64,000 nt of DNA, from NCBI RefSeq assembly GCF_037190085.1, contig NZ_JBBCJO010000002.1, positions 464,290 to 528,289 of the forward strand. Direction: 5' to 3'. The DNA is from Gemmatimonas aurantiaca. Lineage in GTDB: Bacteria > Gemmatimonadota > Gemmatimonadetes > Gemmatimonadales > Gemmatimonadaceae. This document shows, piece after piece, positions 8,369 through 17,794 of this stretch. Position numbers and translations under genes: made by a program. How positions within the stretch are numbered: position 1 is the stretch's first letter; each line of letters starts with the position of its first letter. The notes beneath the pieces are model-generated. The model ran no database searches. It had not been told where the DNA came from and was given only the letters and a program-made list of their open reading frames with translations.

Positions 8369-8505
8369 TGGACTTTCCGGAAAAGGAGGAGGTCGTGGGT
8401 TGGTGGGTTATTTATGGAGACCACCGCGTATCGGAGGCGCGACCCACCACCCGTCTGTTCCCTCCAAACCCAACTCCCCAGAACCCACAACCGCACGGCC
8501 CTCCA

Positions 8506-8850
8506 CTACCGCCGCGACACCGCGAGCCCCCGCCCGATCCCCCCCGCAATCCCGCCCGCCTGCAGCGCCGGCAACAACAGCGTCATCGCCATGATGCCCC
8601 AGGCAGGCAGCCGGAAGTTGCCGGCGATCATCCCGGCCCAGTGCCATACCGGCGCACCACGCATCGCCGTGGCGCCCAACAACAATGCCGCTGCGACGAT
8701 GGCCGAGAAGAAACCCACACGGAATGCGCCCGGCCCGCGCACGGCGAGTCCGATCAAGACCCCACCGATCGCGGCGCCCCAGACGCCGAGAAACGCCTGT
8801 GCCGCGACCTGCACCAGCAACGCCACGATGAACACCGATCCACTGGGCAT
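8506..8850 (-). CDS. small membrane protein downstream of penicillin acylase
   Basis: This 114-residue, very hydrophobic protein has four probable membrane helices, at about residues 5-22, 28-46, 55-72 and 82-100, with glycine-rich faces. The start is ATG 8850, preceded by a strong Shine-Dalgarno (AGGAGG) 9 bases upstream and 23 bp after the penicillin-acylase stop, so the two genes form an operon. Longer in-frame starts would run into the acylase gene. The family is not recognised. The layout resembles small TIGR-type integral membrane proteins of unknown function. Confidence 0.7.
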   Translation of the reverse strand: MPSGSVFIVALLVQVAAQAFLGVWGAAIGGVLIGLAVRGPGAFRVGFFSAIVAAALLLGATAMRGAPVWHWAGMIAGNFRLPAWGIMAMTLLLPALQAGGIAGGIGRGLAVSRR

Positions 8851-8873
8851 GCGAAGATTCCTCCTGTTCGGCG

Positions 8874-11402
8874 TCAGCGCGTAAGGGTGAGCACTGCGCG
8901 CACATCGCTCGCGGGCAGGTCGGTGACGGTGCGCGGGGTGCGCACGCTGTCCAGCGTCCCACTGCTCCACAACGGCAGTCGATCGAGATAGCGGCTGCTC
9001 GCCGGGTTGCCGCTCTGTCCGCCGGGATACGTCGCGCGAATCACGGGTTCCTTGCCGAACTCCACCACCATGCGCCAACTGGAGCCGAAGTTCGCGCGTT
9101 TGGAGGCCACGGAGGGATTGAGTGTGCCGCGTCCTCCGTCGATGGGCGTGAACGGCGCCGCGAAGCCTTCGAGCTTGAGCAGATGCGTGGGCCGGGCCGG
9201 CGAGACCGTGCCCCAGACCCAGGGCTTCTGCGCCGGGTCGCCATACTGCGTGACCAGCGAATCGTACGCCGTGGCCAGCGCCGTGGAGAGCACCACGTCA
9301 CGATCCTCACGCGCCGAGGGAGTACGCCGATCGTCCCACCAGCCGTTGGTGGAATCGGCGACGAGTTGCAGCAGACGCGATTCGGACGGTGTGGCAACAC
9401 GCTGCCGCGCACCCGGCGGCGTGAGCTCGTCATAGATCAGCGCCGTCGTGAACGACAGCGCCATCTCGAAGAGACGCGCACCGGTGTTGTCGCGTGTGTA
9501 TCGGCGGTCCCACTTCGACAGCAACGTTTCGGCGGCTTCCAGCGACGGCGAGCCGGCTCCCGTCGCACGGCGCACTTCGGCGGCGTGCAGGAATGCCGGC
9601 ACCAGCAGGTCGGCGCGCACGCTGCCGGGATCCGTCTGGAACTGCCGCATGCGATCGGCGGTCATGCTGCTGTCGCCACGCAGCAGACGATTGATCTGCA
9701 GCGCGCGCCAGATCTCGTAGTGCGCATCCACGCCGAAGTACAGCGGATCGTACAGCGGGTCGATGGGTTCCTGATTGGCCGAGGCGAGAAAGCCCTGTGC
9801 GGGATTCACGCTCTGCGGATACCGATCGACCGGACGGAAACCGATCCAGTCGGTGCGGCGGGTATTGCCCTCACGAATGGCCGTGCCGCGTCCGCTGTCG
9901 GCACGGATGGGATACCGCCCGGTGGACCGGATCGCGATGGTGCCGCCCGTATCGGCGACGATCATGTTCTGCGCCGGTGCCTGGTAATACACCGCCATCG
10001 AATCGAGAAATGCCGTCGCCGAGGGCGCACGCTGTCCGGCGCGAAAGCCCAGCAATTCGTTGCCGGCTTCGAGCACCGTCCATCGCATCGACAGCCATTC
10101 GCGGCCAACCCGCTGCATGGGTCCACGATGCGTGTAGTACACCGTGTCCACACCGATCACCGTGCCCTGCGGGCCACGATACGTCTCGATGCGCGTGTCG
10201 ACGAAGGGCACGTTCTCGCCATCGAGCTGATAGCGCGTGGGATGTTTTGCATCGTCCACGGTCTCGCGCCAGAAGTCCATGACATCGGCGCCCGTGTTGG
10301 TGAAGCTCCACGCGAAGGCGCGTGTATACCCGATCACCACACCCGGCAGACCGGGAATGGTCACACCGCCCACATCCATCACACCGGGCACCACCATGTG
10401 CACTTCATACCAGATGCTCGGCAGCGTGAGTTCGAGATGCGGATCACCCGCCAGCAGCGCTCTGCCCGAGGCACTGCGTTGCGGCGCCACCGCCCAGTTG
10501 TTGCTGGCGAAGGCGCGTTCCTGCGCGAGCATCGCGCGCTCGTCGGCCGAGGCCCCGATATCGCGCGACCAGCCGAACAGCGTCTGCTCGACGCCGCCGA
10601 GTGCGGTCACCAGTCGTGCGGCCGCGGTGTCGGGGGCCCCGGGCGCCGGCAGCGGGGTGAACATCTCGCGCGGTTCGTGCCGCGGGGCGGGCTGGATGGG
10701 CTCCTGCACCGGCGAATCGGTGTCGAAGAGTGCATCGGCCGCCGAATCGCCCACGAGCGCGCGCGCCCGCAGCAGATCGAGTTCCACCGGTGCATGCGCC
10801 AGCGTGTACCCCATGCGATTGAACAGATGCAGCGTGTGCACCGGCAACCATTCCCGCGGCGTCTTGTTCAACAGCTTGTATTCGGCCGGATACCGCGCCG
10901 GCGACAGCGACGCACGCCAGGCGTTGATGCCATCGGCATACGCCTGCAGCAATTGCATCATCTCGCCATTGCGATCGAATGACGCGAGGCGTTGTTCGGC
11001 GGCACGCGGCATGCCCAGGCGACGGGTCTCCTGATCGGCCGGCAACGCGACATTGCCCACCAGTTCGGTGAGCGTGCCTTCCCCTGCCCGCGACTGCAAT
11101 TCGAGCTGGAAGAGCCGGTCCCGCGCCACGACGTACCCCAGCGCTCGCACGGCGTCGAGTTCGGTGGTCGCGAAGATGTGCGGCACGCTGCGCTGGTCGT
11201 AGCGCACATCGACCTGCGACCCGAGCGCGGGGATCCGGCCATCGGCGTCGGCGGGAAGATCGTCGGCCGCGTTGGCCCAGAGCCCCACCGACGGGGACAG
11301 CACCGAGCCGAGGGGCGGAAGCGGGCCGGCGCCACGTACGCCGATCCAGGTGGCACCCAGTCCAACGGCGAGCGAGGCAACTGCGAGGGCAATCCGGGCC
11401 AT
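8874..11402 (-). CDS. penicillin acylase family N-terminal-nucleophile hydrolase
   Basis: This 842-residue precursor has an N-terminal signal or anchor (residues 3-22) and the family order: alpha chain (YDQRSVPHIFA, YVVARDRLFQLELQSRAGEG), spacer, then the beta chain starting at the autocatalytic serine Ser300 in AFASNNWAVAP. The beta-chain marks AGDPHLELTLPSIWYEVHM and DVMDFWRETVDD follow. Family members are periplasmic amidases cleaving acyl side chains from penicillins, acyl-homoserine lactones or other amides. Substrate preference cannot be read from sequence, so quorum quenching is only a possibility. It is the first gene of a two-gene operon with the 8506-8850 membrane protein, and is divergent from the sigma-factor gene 120 bp away. 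Confidence 0.92.
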   Translation of the reverse strand: MARIALAVASLAVGLGATWIGVRGAGPLPPLGSVLSPSVGLWANAADDLPADADGRIPALGSQVDVRYDQRSVPHIFATTELDAVRALGYVVARDRLFQLELQSRAGEGTLTELVGNVALPADQETRRLGMPRAAEQRLASFDRNGEMMQLLQAYADGINAWRASLSPARYPAEYKLLNKTPREWLPVHTLHLFNRMGYTLAHAPVELDLLRARALVGDSAADALFDTDSPVQEPIQPAPRHEPREMFTPLPAPGAPDTAAARLVTALGGVEQTLFGWSRDIGASADERAMLAQERAFASNNWAVAPQRSASGRALLAGDPHLELTLPSIWYEVHMVVPGVMDVGGVTIPGLPGVVIGYTRAFAWSFTNTGADVMDFWRETVDDAKHPTRYQLDGENVPFVDTRIETYRGPQGTVIGVDTVYYTHRGPMQRVGREWLSMRWTVLEAGNELLGFRAGQRAPSATAFLDSMAVYYQAPAQNMIVADTGGTIAIRSTGRYPIRADSGRGTAIREGNTRRTDWIGFRPVDRYPQSVNPAQGFLASANQEPIDPLYDPLYFGVDAHYEIWRALQINRLLRGDSSMTADRMRQFQTDPGSVRADLLVPAFLHAAEVRRATGAGSPSLEAAETLLSKWDRRYTRDNTGARLFEMALSFTTALIYDELTPPGARQRVATPSESRLLQLVADSTNGWWDDRRTPSAREDRDVVLSTALATAYDSLVTQYGDPAQKPWVWGTVSPARPTHLLKLEGFAAPFTPIDGGRGTLNPSVASKRANFGSSWRMVVEFGKEPVIRATYPGGQSGNPASSRYLDRLPLWSSGTLDSVRTPRTVTDLPASDVRAVLTLTR

Positions 11403-11522
11403 GCGATCAGGGGGAGATCAGTGGCGGGCGAGGGAAGTGACGACGGCGTCACAAACGCTCCGGGAAGTCACGGCAGCCTCAAGGATCCCGCCGGATCCCC
11501 CGGTGTGCAAGTTCTGAGCACG

Positions 11523-12128
11523 ATGGCGTCTCCGGACAGCGACCCTCGATCGGGTCGCGGAACGCCTCATCCCATTCTCACAATGGACGATCTCGAACGG
11601 TTGTTCCGGGAGTATCACGCCCCGGTCGTGCGCTATCTGACGCGCCGGCTGGGTGACCGTGATCTCGCCGAGGAGCTGGCCCAGGAGACCTTCATGCGCG
11701 CACTGCGTCACGGGCCCGTGGCGAAGGAACGCGCCTGGCTCTTCGCCGTGGCCACCAACCTCATGCGCGACGAAGCCCGTCGCGCGGTCCGCGAGCGGCG
11801 GCGCCTGTCGCGGCTGCGCGGGGAGCTGCAGCACGACGCGGACGAGGAGCCCGACGTACTCCGCCTCGAGCGACAGGTGGACGAAGAAGAGACAGCCCTG
11901 CGCGAACAGGCGCTGGCCCGGTCGGCGGTGGACGCACTGGCCGAACGCGATCGCATGGCGCTGCTCCTGCGCGAAGAAGGGCTCGACTATCACGAAATCG
12001 CCGCGGCGCTGGGACTCAGTGTCGGCAGTGTGGGCACCACACTGTCGCGGGCCCGTCGTCGCCTGGTGGACGTTTACGAATCGCTGCAGCGGGAACAGGC
12101 TGCGCGGGAGGGATCCGATGTCGCGTGA
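11523..12128 (+). CDS. ECF-type RNA polymerase sigma factor
   Basis: This 201-residue protein has sigma region 2 at about 20-85 (LFREYHAPVVRYLTRRLGD, LAEELAQETFMRAL, WLFAVATNLMRDEARR) and region 4 at about 135-190 (AERDRMALLLREEGLDYHEI, GLSVGSVGTTLSRARRRL). This is the two-domain ECF layout. ATG 11523 is used, and ATG 11583 (MDDLERLF) would also give a complete protein. The last 11 bp overlap the start of the anti-sigma/VWA gene. The pair should therefore be a sigma/anti-sigma module, probably responding to an envelope signal, with the sigma factor held at the membrane by the fused zinc-finger protein. Confidence 0.92.
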   Translation: MASPDSDPRSGRGTPHPILTMDDLERLFREYHAPVVRYLTRRLGDRDLAEELAQETFMRALRHGPVAKERAWLFAVATNLMRDEARRAVRERRRLSRLRGELQHDADEEPDVLRLERQVDEEETALREQALARSAVDALAERDRMALLLREEGLDYHEIAAALGLSVGSVGTTLSRARRRLVDVYESLQREQAAREGSDVA

Positions 12129-14979
12129 GGAATTCATCATGCCCGACGAACGGTTGCTGCCGGAATTCACGGCGGACGGGCATCTCGAAGAAGGCACGGT
12201 GCACGCCTGGCTCGACGACGCGTTCGATGTGGACGCGGCCGCAGTGGTGGCGGCGCATGTGGACGGCTGCGCATCGTGTGCGGCCCTGGTGGCCGAAGCA
12301 CGCGGGCTGATGGCCGGGAGTTCGCGGATTCTCGCCGCGCTCGACGTGACACCGGCGGGTGTCGTTCCTGCCGAAGACGCCGCGCGCACGGCAGCGCGTA
12401 TCGCGGATGCGGTGCCGGATGTACCGCCAGATGTACCGCGGGATGTGGTGCCCCTGAACACCCGGGCGCGCAACGCGGGCACGCGACGCGGCATCCGGCC
12501 GTGGTGGTATTCCGCCGCGGCGGCGGCCGTGCTGGTGCTCGGTCTCGGCAGCACGGTGTGGCTGCGAGGTGGCAAGGAGCTCGCGAACGACACGACTGAG
12601 GGTGCTTCCCCGCAGATCGCGAAGAAGGCGGAGGAGCCGGTGGTGGCGCCGTCGGCGACGCCGCCCGTGGCAACACCCATGGCAGCCCCCGTGGCGCCGC
12701 CCGTAGCCTCGTCGGAGTCGCCCGCCGTGGCGCGCCTGGTGGTTCCAGCACCTGCGCCAGCGGCTTCCGCACCATCCCCTGTCGCGGTCACCGGTGATCT
12801 GGCCGCGCGTCGGGACGAACCGCGAGACAAACCGCGCAACGAACGCCGGGCCGCAGCCGTGGCCGAAGCCTCACCAGCGGCGCCGCCGCCAGTGGTCGCC
12901 CCAGCGGCTGCACCTGCCCCCGCCGCTGCCCTGGCGCGGGCGCCGCTCGCCATGTCGTCCGCGACCGCCGTGCCCGTGGCAACGGACGTCGGAACCGCAG
13001 ACGCCGCACCACGACGCGTGGTCGTGACCGGTACCGTCGTGGATGCCTCGACCGCGCAGGCACTCCAGCAGGCGCGCGTGCAGATCACGGCGGCGCAGGG
13101 CGGCGGCCGCGCGCTGCTCACGCAGTCGACGGCGGCGGACCTGCTGGGTCGATTCTCGGTGACGTTCGACCGGCTCGTCCCCAACACGGTCCTGAGCATT
13201 CGTACCTACAGCATCGGATACGAAATTGCCACGACCCAGCATACCGTCCAGAGCGACACCGTGCGGGTCACCGTGCGCCTGACGCGCGCGACGATGACAC
13301 TGAGCGGGGTGGTGACCGCAGCGGAACCCGTGCGCAAGGAGACCGCCCGCCTGTCGGCTGTGGCCACGGCCGCCGCGCCTCCGGTCGCACCGTCCGCCAC
13401 GGCTCCGTCTCCCGCCTATGGCGTGATGGGTGGCGTCGCGCGCGGGATCGAGATGACCGCCCCCCGTCGTCGCGCCGCAGCGGATGCGGCGATGAACGGC
13501 ACGGATGCCGCACGCCCGCCACGTCCCTACCCGGGCCAGCCGGGCAACCGTGAACAATACGACCGCATCGAGGACAACCCGTTCCTCGGCGTGAGCAACA
13601 ATCCCCTCTCCACGTTCTCCATCGACGTGGACCGGGCCTCATACGGCAACGTGCGTCGTTTCCTGCAGCGTGGACAGCGTCCGCCCGCCGATGCCGTGCG
13701 CATCGAGGAGTTGATCAACTACTTCCCGTACGAGTTGCGTGAACCGCGGGGCAACGATCCGGTGGCCATCACCACCGAAGTGACGGCCGCACCGTGGCAA
13801 CCCCGGCACCAGCTCGTGCGCATCGCGCTGCAGTCGAAGCGCATCGCGACGGAAGCGCTGCCGCCGAACAATCTCGTCTTCCTCATCGATGTTTCCGGCT
13901 CGATGATGTCGCCCGACAAACTGCCGCTGGTGAAATCCTCGCTGCAGTTGCTGGTGAACCAGCTCCGTCCGCAGGATCGGGTCGCCATCGTCACCTATGC
14001 CGGTGCGGCCGGACTCGTACTGCCCAGCACCAGCGGAGACGAGAAGGAGCGCATCATGCAGGCCATCGATCGTCTCGAAGCCGGTGGATCCACCGCCGGT
14101 GGCGCGGGCATCGAACTCGCCTATCGCACGGCGCGCGAACACTTCCTGGAGCAGGGCAACAACCGCGTGATCCTCGCCACCGATGGCGACTTCAACGTGG
14201 GGGTGAGCAGCGACGGTGAACTCGAACGTCTCATCGAGCGCCGCCGCACTGAGGACACGTACCTGACCATTCTGGGCTTCGGCACCGGGAACTATCAGGA
14301 CGCGAAGATGGAGAAGCTCGCCAAGCGCGGGAACGGCAACTACGCCTACGTGGACGGCATCGACGAAGCCCGCAAGATGCTCGTGCGGGAGATGGGCGCG
14401 ACGCTGCTCACCGTGGCCAACGACGTGAAGCTGCAGATCGAGTTCAATCCGCGCCGGGTACAGGCCTATCGCCTGATCGGCTACGAGGACCGGCTGCTGC
14501 GCAACGAGGATTTCACCGACGATCGCAAGGATGCCGGCGACCTCGGCGCCGGTCACCAGGTGACCGCGCTGTACGAGATCGTTCCCGTGGGCGTGAGCGG
14601 GACCATCTCACTCCCGGAGTCGGAAGCGCGGCGGTATGAACAGCCCGAAGCCGCCCCGCGCACACCGGCCAACGACGGCGAGCTGCTGTTCGTGAATCTG
14701 CGCTACAAGCGCCCCGGCGAATCGACCAGCCGCCTGCTCACACAGCCGGTGAAAGCACAGACCGGACGCGGCAGCACCGACATGCGGTTTGCCAGCAGTG
14801 TGGCGGCCTTCGGCATGCTGCTGCGCGACTCGCCGTACAAGGGAAACACCAGCGCCGCGCAGGTGCTGGAGCAGGCCCGCGCGGCGCTGGGAGAGGATGA
14901 GGGCGGATACCGCGCCGAGTTCGTCCGGCTGGTGGAGCGGTACCGCGACCTGGGCGTCAGGGCTGGCGAGCGGCGCTGA
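12118..14979 (+). CDS. anti-sigma zinc-finger / carboxypeptidase-regulatory / von Willebrand A fusion protein
   Basis: This 953-residue protein has, in order, a cytoplasmic anti-sigma zinc finger (His47, Cys51, Cys54), a membrane helix at about 131-150, and an Ala/Pro/Val-rich linker to about 300. Then come a carboxypeptidase-regulatory-like beta domain at about 300-395 (VTGTVVDASTAQALQQARVQ), a von Willebrand N-domain at about 480-580 (NPFLGVSNNPLSTFSIDVD), a VWA domain with intact MIDAS (Asp591, Ser593, Ser595; DVSGSM), and a DUF3520/YfbK-like C-terminal domain. It starts inside the sigma-factor gene (11-bp overlap). It probably couples an extracytoplasmic ligand to the ECF sigma factor. 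The start is ATG 12118; a second ATG seven codons on is possible. Confidence 0.9.
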   Translation: MSREEFIMPDERLLPEFTADGHLEEGTVHAWLDDAFDVDAAAVVAAHVDGCASCAALVAEARGLMAGSSRILAALDVTPAGVVPAEDAARTAARIADAVPDVPPDVPRDVVPLNTRARNAGTRRGIRPWWYSAAAAAVLVLGLGSTVWLRGGKELANDTTEGASPQIAKKAEEPVVAPSATPPVATPMAAPVAPPVASSESPAVARLVVPAPAPAASAPSPVAVTGDLAARRDEPRDKPRNERRAAAVAEASPAAPPPVVAPAAAPAPAAALARAPLAMSSATAVPVATDVGTADAAPRRVVVTGTVVDASTAQALQQARVQITAAQGGGRALLTQSTAADLLGRFSVTFDRLVPNTVLSIRTYSIGYEIATTQHTVQSDTVRVTVRLTRATMTLSGVVTAAEPVRKETARLSAVATAAAPPVAPSATAPSPAYGVMGGVARGIEMTAPRRRAAADAAMNGTDAARPPRPYPGQPGNREQYDRIEDNPFLGVSNNPLSTFSIDVDRASYGNVRRFLQRGQRPPADAVRIEELINYFPYELREPRGNDPVAITTEVTAAPWQPRHQLVRIALQSKRIATEALPPNNLVFLIDVSGSMMSPDKLPLVKSSLQLLVNQLRPQDRVAIVTYAGAAGLVLPSTSGDEKERIMQAIDRLEAGGSTAGGAGIELAYRTAREHFLEQGNNRVILATDGDFNVGVSSDGELERLIERRRTEDTYLTILGFGTGNYQDAKMEKLAKRGNGNYAYVDGIDEARKMLVREMGATLLTVANDVKLQIEFNPRRVQAYRLIGYEDRLLRNEDFTDDRKDAGDLGAGHQVTALYEIVPVGVSGTISLPESEARRYEQPEAAPRTPANDGELLFVNLRYKRPGESTSRLLTQPVKAQTGRGSTDMRFASSVAAFGMLLRDSPYKGNTSAAQVLEQARAALGEDEGGYRAEFVRLVERYRDLGVRAGERR

Positions 14980-15349
14980 ACGGGAAGGCGCCCATGCCCG
15001 AGACATCCAGCAGGCCTTCCATGTTGTGCTCGCCCTTCATCACGGCCGCGCCATTGATGACGATCTGCTGACCGCCCATGTCGAGGGCAAAGCCGAAGAG
15101 GACGGAGTCGCCCTTCACCACGCCCTTCACCGGGGCGACTCCGAGTTCGGATTCGGTGGTGCCGCTGATGGAGTCACCCTTCTGCGTGAGGGTCATGAGC
15201 GACGTGCGGGCCTGATCGGGGGTGGCGATGTTCACATTCCACTTGCCCGAGAGGTCGGCGAAGAGACGTGGCGCGGCCACGGCAGCGCTCACGGCGATCG
15301 TGGTGGCAGCGCAGACGATCGCGGTGGAAGAGAGCAGTCGACGGAGCAT
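14957..15349 (-). CDS. small secreted hypothetical beta-rich protein
   Basis: This 130-residue protein has a signal peptide at 1-25 (ending AVAAPRLFA). The mature domain reads LSGKWNVNIATPDQARTSLM, DSISGTTESELGVAPVKGVV, FALDMGGQQIVINGAAVM. It is a small beta-barrel-like repeat of strands as seen in many Gemmatimonadota and Acidobacteria secreted proteins. No catalytic residues are recognised. Its 3' end overlaps the convergent VWA gene by 23 bp. Longer in-frame starts (to 15610) run through a repeat-containing spacer and lack a signal peptide, so ATG 15349 is chosen. Confidence 0.75.
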   Translation of the reverse strand: MLRRLLSSTAIVCAATTIAVSAAVAAPRLFADLSGKWNVNIATPDQARTSLMTLTQKGDSISGTTESELGVAPVKGVVKGDSVLFGFALDMGGQQIVINGAAVMKGEHNMEGLLDVSGMGAFPFSAARQP

Positions 15350-15367
15350 GGGAAGGATGGTGGGGAG

Positions 15368-15418
15368 ATCCGTGATGGATTTCCGCGATGGAAATCCGTG
15401 ATGGGAGATCCGTGATGG
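15368..15418. repeat. short direct repeats (ATCCGTGATGG x3)
   Basis: ATCCGTGATGG occurs at 15368-15378, 15394-15404 and 15408-15418, with related TTCCGCGATGG between. It lies just upstream of the small secreted protein gene. The gap to the histidine-kinase stop (15350-15521) holds no gene. The repeats may be a slippage product or a binding-site array. Confidence 0.6.
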
Positions 15419-15521
15419 AACGTCAGCCATACGGTACCGGCAGCGTCGGCGCTGCGGGGAGCCGCCGCGGAATATTCCTGAAAGATATGCACCATGGACG
15501 CCCCGTTCGCAGGGGGGCGGG

Positions 15522-17645
15522 TCATTCCGTCTCCGCGGCGGGTTCCCGCCGTCCCAGCCGAAGCCGAACCACCGACAGCAGTTCCTCGCTCCGGGCCGGC
15601 TTGGGGACAAAATTCTCGCCGGGAATCATGGTGACGTCGGAGGTATCGAACTCCGGGTCGTAGCCGCTGGTGAAGACGATGGGCAGCGACGGATCGAGCC
15701 GGTGCAGCTCCCGGGCCAGTTGTGTGCCGCTCACACCACCGGGCATCACCAGATCGGTGATGACCATGTCGATGGTGGCCCCGATATGCGGCCAGAGTTC
15801 GAGCGCATCCCGGCCACTCGAGCAGACGTGGACCTGATACCCCTCGCGCTGCAGCACACGCTGCAGCAGACGCTGGACCGTCGGCTCGTCTTCCACGAGC
15901 AGGATGGTGCCGGGAGCCCGGTGTTCACCCGAATCGGGAGAGAGGTCGTCCGTCGCGCCCGTGGCCTGCTCGGGAAGCGCCTCGGTACTTGCCGGCAGCC
16001 ATACCTCCATCGTCGTGCCAAGCCCGAGCGTCGTCTCCACCCGCACGGTGCCACCATGCTGCTGCACGATGCCGTACACGGTCGCCAGTCCGAGGCCGGT
16101 GCCCTGCCCCGTGGGTTTGGTGGTGAAAAACGGCTCGAAGAGACGCGGCAGATGATCCTCGGGAATACCGCTGCCGGTGTCGCGCACGCTGAGCACGGCG
16201 TAGTTGCCGGGCGGCAGACCGCTGGGCGAATCGGGCGGCAGGGTGCGCGGCATCATGGTGATGACGATCGCCCCGCCGCCCTGCTGCGCATCACGCGCAT
16301 TGAGCACGAGGTTCATCAGCACCTGTTCGATCATGCCACCGTCCACTTCCACCACCAGCGGAGCGGGGGCCGACGACACCACGAGGGAGTACGAACTCGG
16401 CACCACCCGTCGCAGCAGTCGCACGTGACTGCGCACGAGGACATTGAGATCGAGCACCCTGGGCTGCATGGCCTGCTGCCGGCTGAACACCAGCAACTGG
16501 CGGGTGAGGCGTGCGGCCCGTTGCACGGCCGTTTCCACGTCCACGAGCAATTCCCGTCCGACCCGCGGCAGATCGCGCACCAACCGCAGTTCCTCGAGTT
16601 GCATCAGAATCGCGGCCAGCACGTTGTTGAAGTCGTGCGCGATACCACCGGCGAGTTGCCCGATGGCCTCCATCTTCTGACTCTGTCGGAGCCGTTGTTC
16701 GCTGGCCGTGAGCGCTTCCACCGTGCGCGCATGCTCCACGGCGGTTTCTTCCTGCTCGCGCAGCGCCGTGGAGAGCACGAGTGCCACGACGGCCTGAATA
16801 CCCAGAAAGGTCTGATGAATGGTCAGTGCGTCGCCCCCCGCCGAGATCGACAGCACCGCGGGTTGATTGTCGATCAGCAACAGCACGCCCGTAATACCGA
16901 TGCCCAGCACCGTCCACAGCGTCCCGAGCTGACCGAACCGCAGCGTCACCAGGAGTACGGGCAGAATGAGCATGTAGGGCTGAGCCTGCAGCGGTCCGAT
17001 GAGACGCGTGCCACGAAACGCGAAGACCGCCATGGCCATGGAGATCGCGGCCAGTGCCGATGCCTCGAGCAGGCGAGCCACGGTCCAGCGGCGGATGGGA
17101 AAACGCGGCGGGTAGAAGCTCAGGACCACCAGCGGCGTGACGACGGCATAGGCGAGCATGTCGCCGATCCACCACACCACCCCACCACGCAGGATGGTGC
17201 TGCCGTCCGCCCACTGTGCCACGATGCCGGCCGGCACACTGGCGATGGCCGTCGCGACACTCACCACCGCCAGAAAGAGTGGCACCTCCCCAAGACGGGC
17301 AAACCGGAGCGGTCGATCGGTGCAGCGGCGCAGCAGGAGATCGATCAGCGCCAGCTCCGACAGGCTGGCCACCAGAAACATCAATCCCACCCCGGTGGCG
17401 TACCCCTGCAGCAGATTCGACAATGTGTCGAGCACCACATAGCCGATGAACACCAGCGGGCGATGGGAGCGGGGCAACACCAGCAGCGCCGCAACGGCCA
17501 CACCGGCCGGTGGCCACGCCGGCGCCAGGGGTCCCCCGTATCGAATGAGCGCCAGGGACGCCGCATGCGAGATGAAGAACACCAGCGCGAGTATCGCCAG
17601 TTTCCCCGGTTCCAGCGGTGACGGGATCCATCGACCTGAACGCAT
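15522..17645 (-). CDS. MASE1-domain hybrid sensor histidine kinase
   Basis: This 707-residue protein has about eight membrane helices at 14-290 with MASE1-type features (YGGPLAPAWPPAGVAVA; GDMLAYAVVTPLVVL). Then come a HisKA dimerisation box (GGIAHDFNNVLAAIL, His337) and an HATPase domain (N-box NLVLNARDA with Asn449; DTGSGIP; GQGTGLGLATV). A C-terminal receiver follows (ILLVEDEPTV, acceptor Asp631 in DMVITDLVMPG, Lys682). No separate output regulator is next to it, so it may signal through its own receiver or an unlinked partner. ATG 17645 is chosen because the 5' extension to 17864 overlaps the divergent ABC gene. It is divergent from natA with 149 bp between. Confidence 0.93.
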   Translation of the reverse strand: MRSGRWIPSPLEPGKLAILALVFFISHAASLALIRYGGPLAPAWPPAGVAVAALLVLPRSHRPLVFIGYVVLDTLSNLLQGYATGVGLMFLVASLSELALIDLLLRRCTDRPLRFARLGEVPLFLAVVSVATAIASVPAGIVAQWADGSTILRGGVVWWIGDMLAYAVVTPLVVLSFYPPRFPIRRWTVARLLEASALAAISMAMAVFAFRGTRLIGPLQAQPYMLILPVLLVTLRFGQLGTLWTVLGIGITGVLLLIDNQPAVLSISAGGDALTIHQTFLGIQAVVALVLSTALREQEETAVEHARTVEALTASEQRLRQSQKMEAIGQLAGGIAHDFNNVLAAILMQLEELRLVRDLPRVGRELLVDVETAVQRAARLTRQLLVFSRQQAMQPRVLDLNVLVRSHVRLLRRVVPSSYSLVVSSAPAPLVVEVDGGMIEQVLMNLVLNARDAQQGGGAIVITMMPRTLPPDSPSGLPPGNYAVLSVRDTGSGIPEDHLPRLFEPFFTTKPTGQGTGLGLATVYGIVQQHGGTVRVETTLGLGTTMEVWLPASTEALPEQATGATDDLSPDSGEHRAPGTILLVEDEPTVQRLLQRVLQREGYQVHVCSSGRDALELWPHIGATIDMVITDLVMPGGVSGTQLARELHRLDPSLPIVFTSGYDPEFDTSDVTMIPGENFVPKPARSEELLSVVRLRLGRREPAAETE

Positions 17646-17794
17646 GCAGAAATGATCGCTTTCACCGTGAGAAGAGGCAATTCGCTGCTCGACGCCTACA
17701 TTCCCGGAATCCGACCGACGCCCCGGATTGGTCCACCGCCTTTCCGGAATCTGCACGTCAGGTCCTTGTGCAACGGATATTTGCCCTCGATCGC

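Noticed and set aside
9183..10982. 599-codon open frame on the plus strand opposite penicillin acylase
   Set aside because: It is Arg/Gly/His-rich with no domain pattern, and the opposite strand has a complete penicillin-acylase fold with its nucleophile.
15702..17621. 639-codon plus-strand frame opposite the histidine kinase
   Set aside because: High-G+C shadow of the kinase gene; Gln/His/Arg-rich with no recognisable motif.
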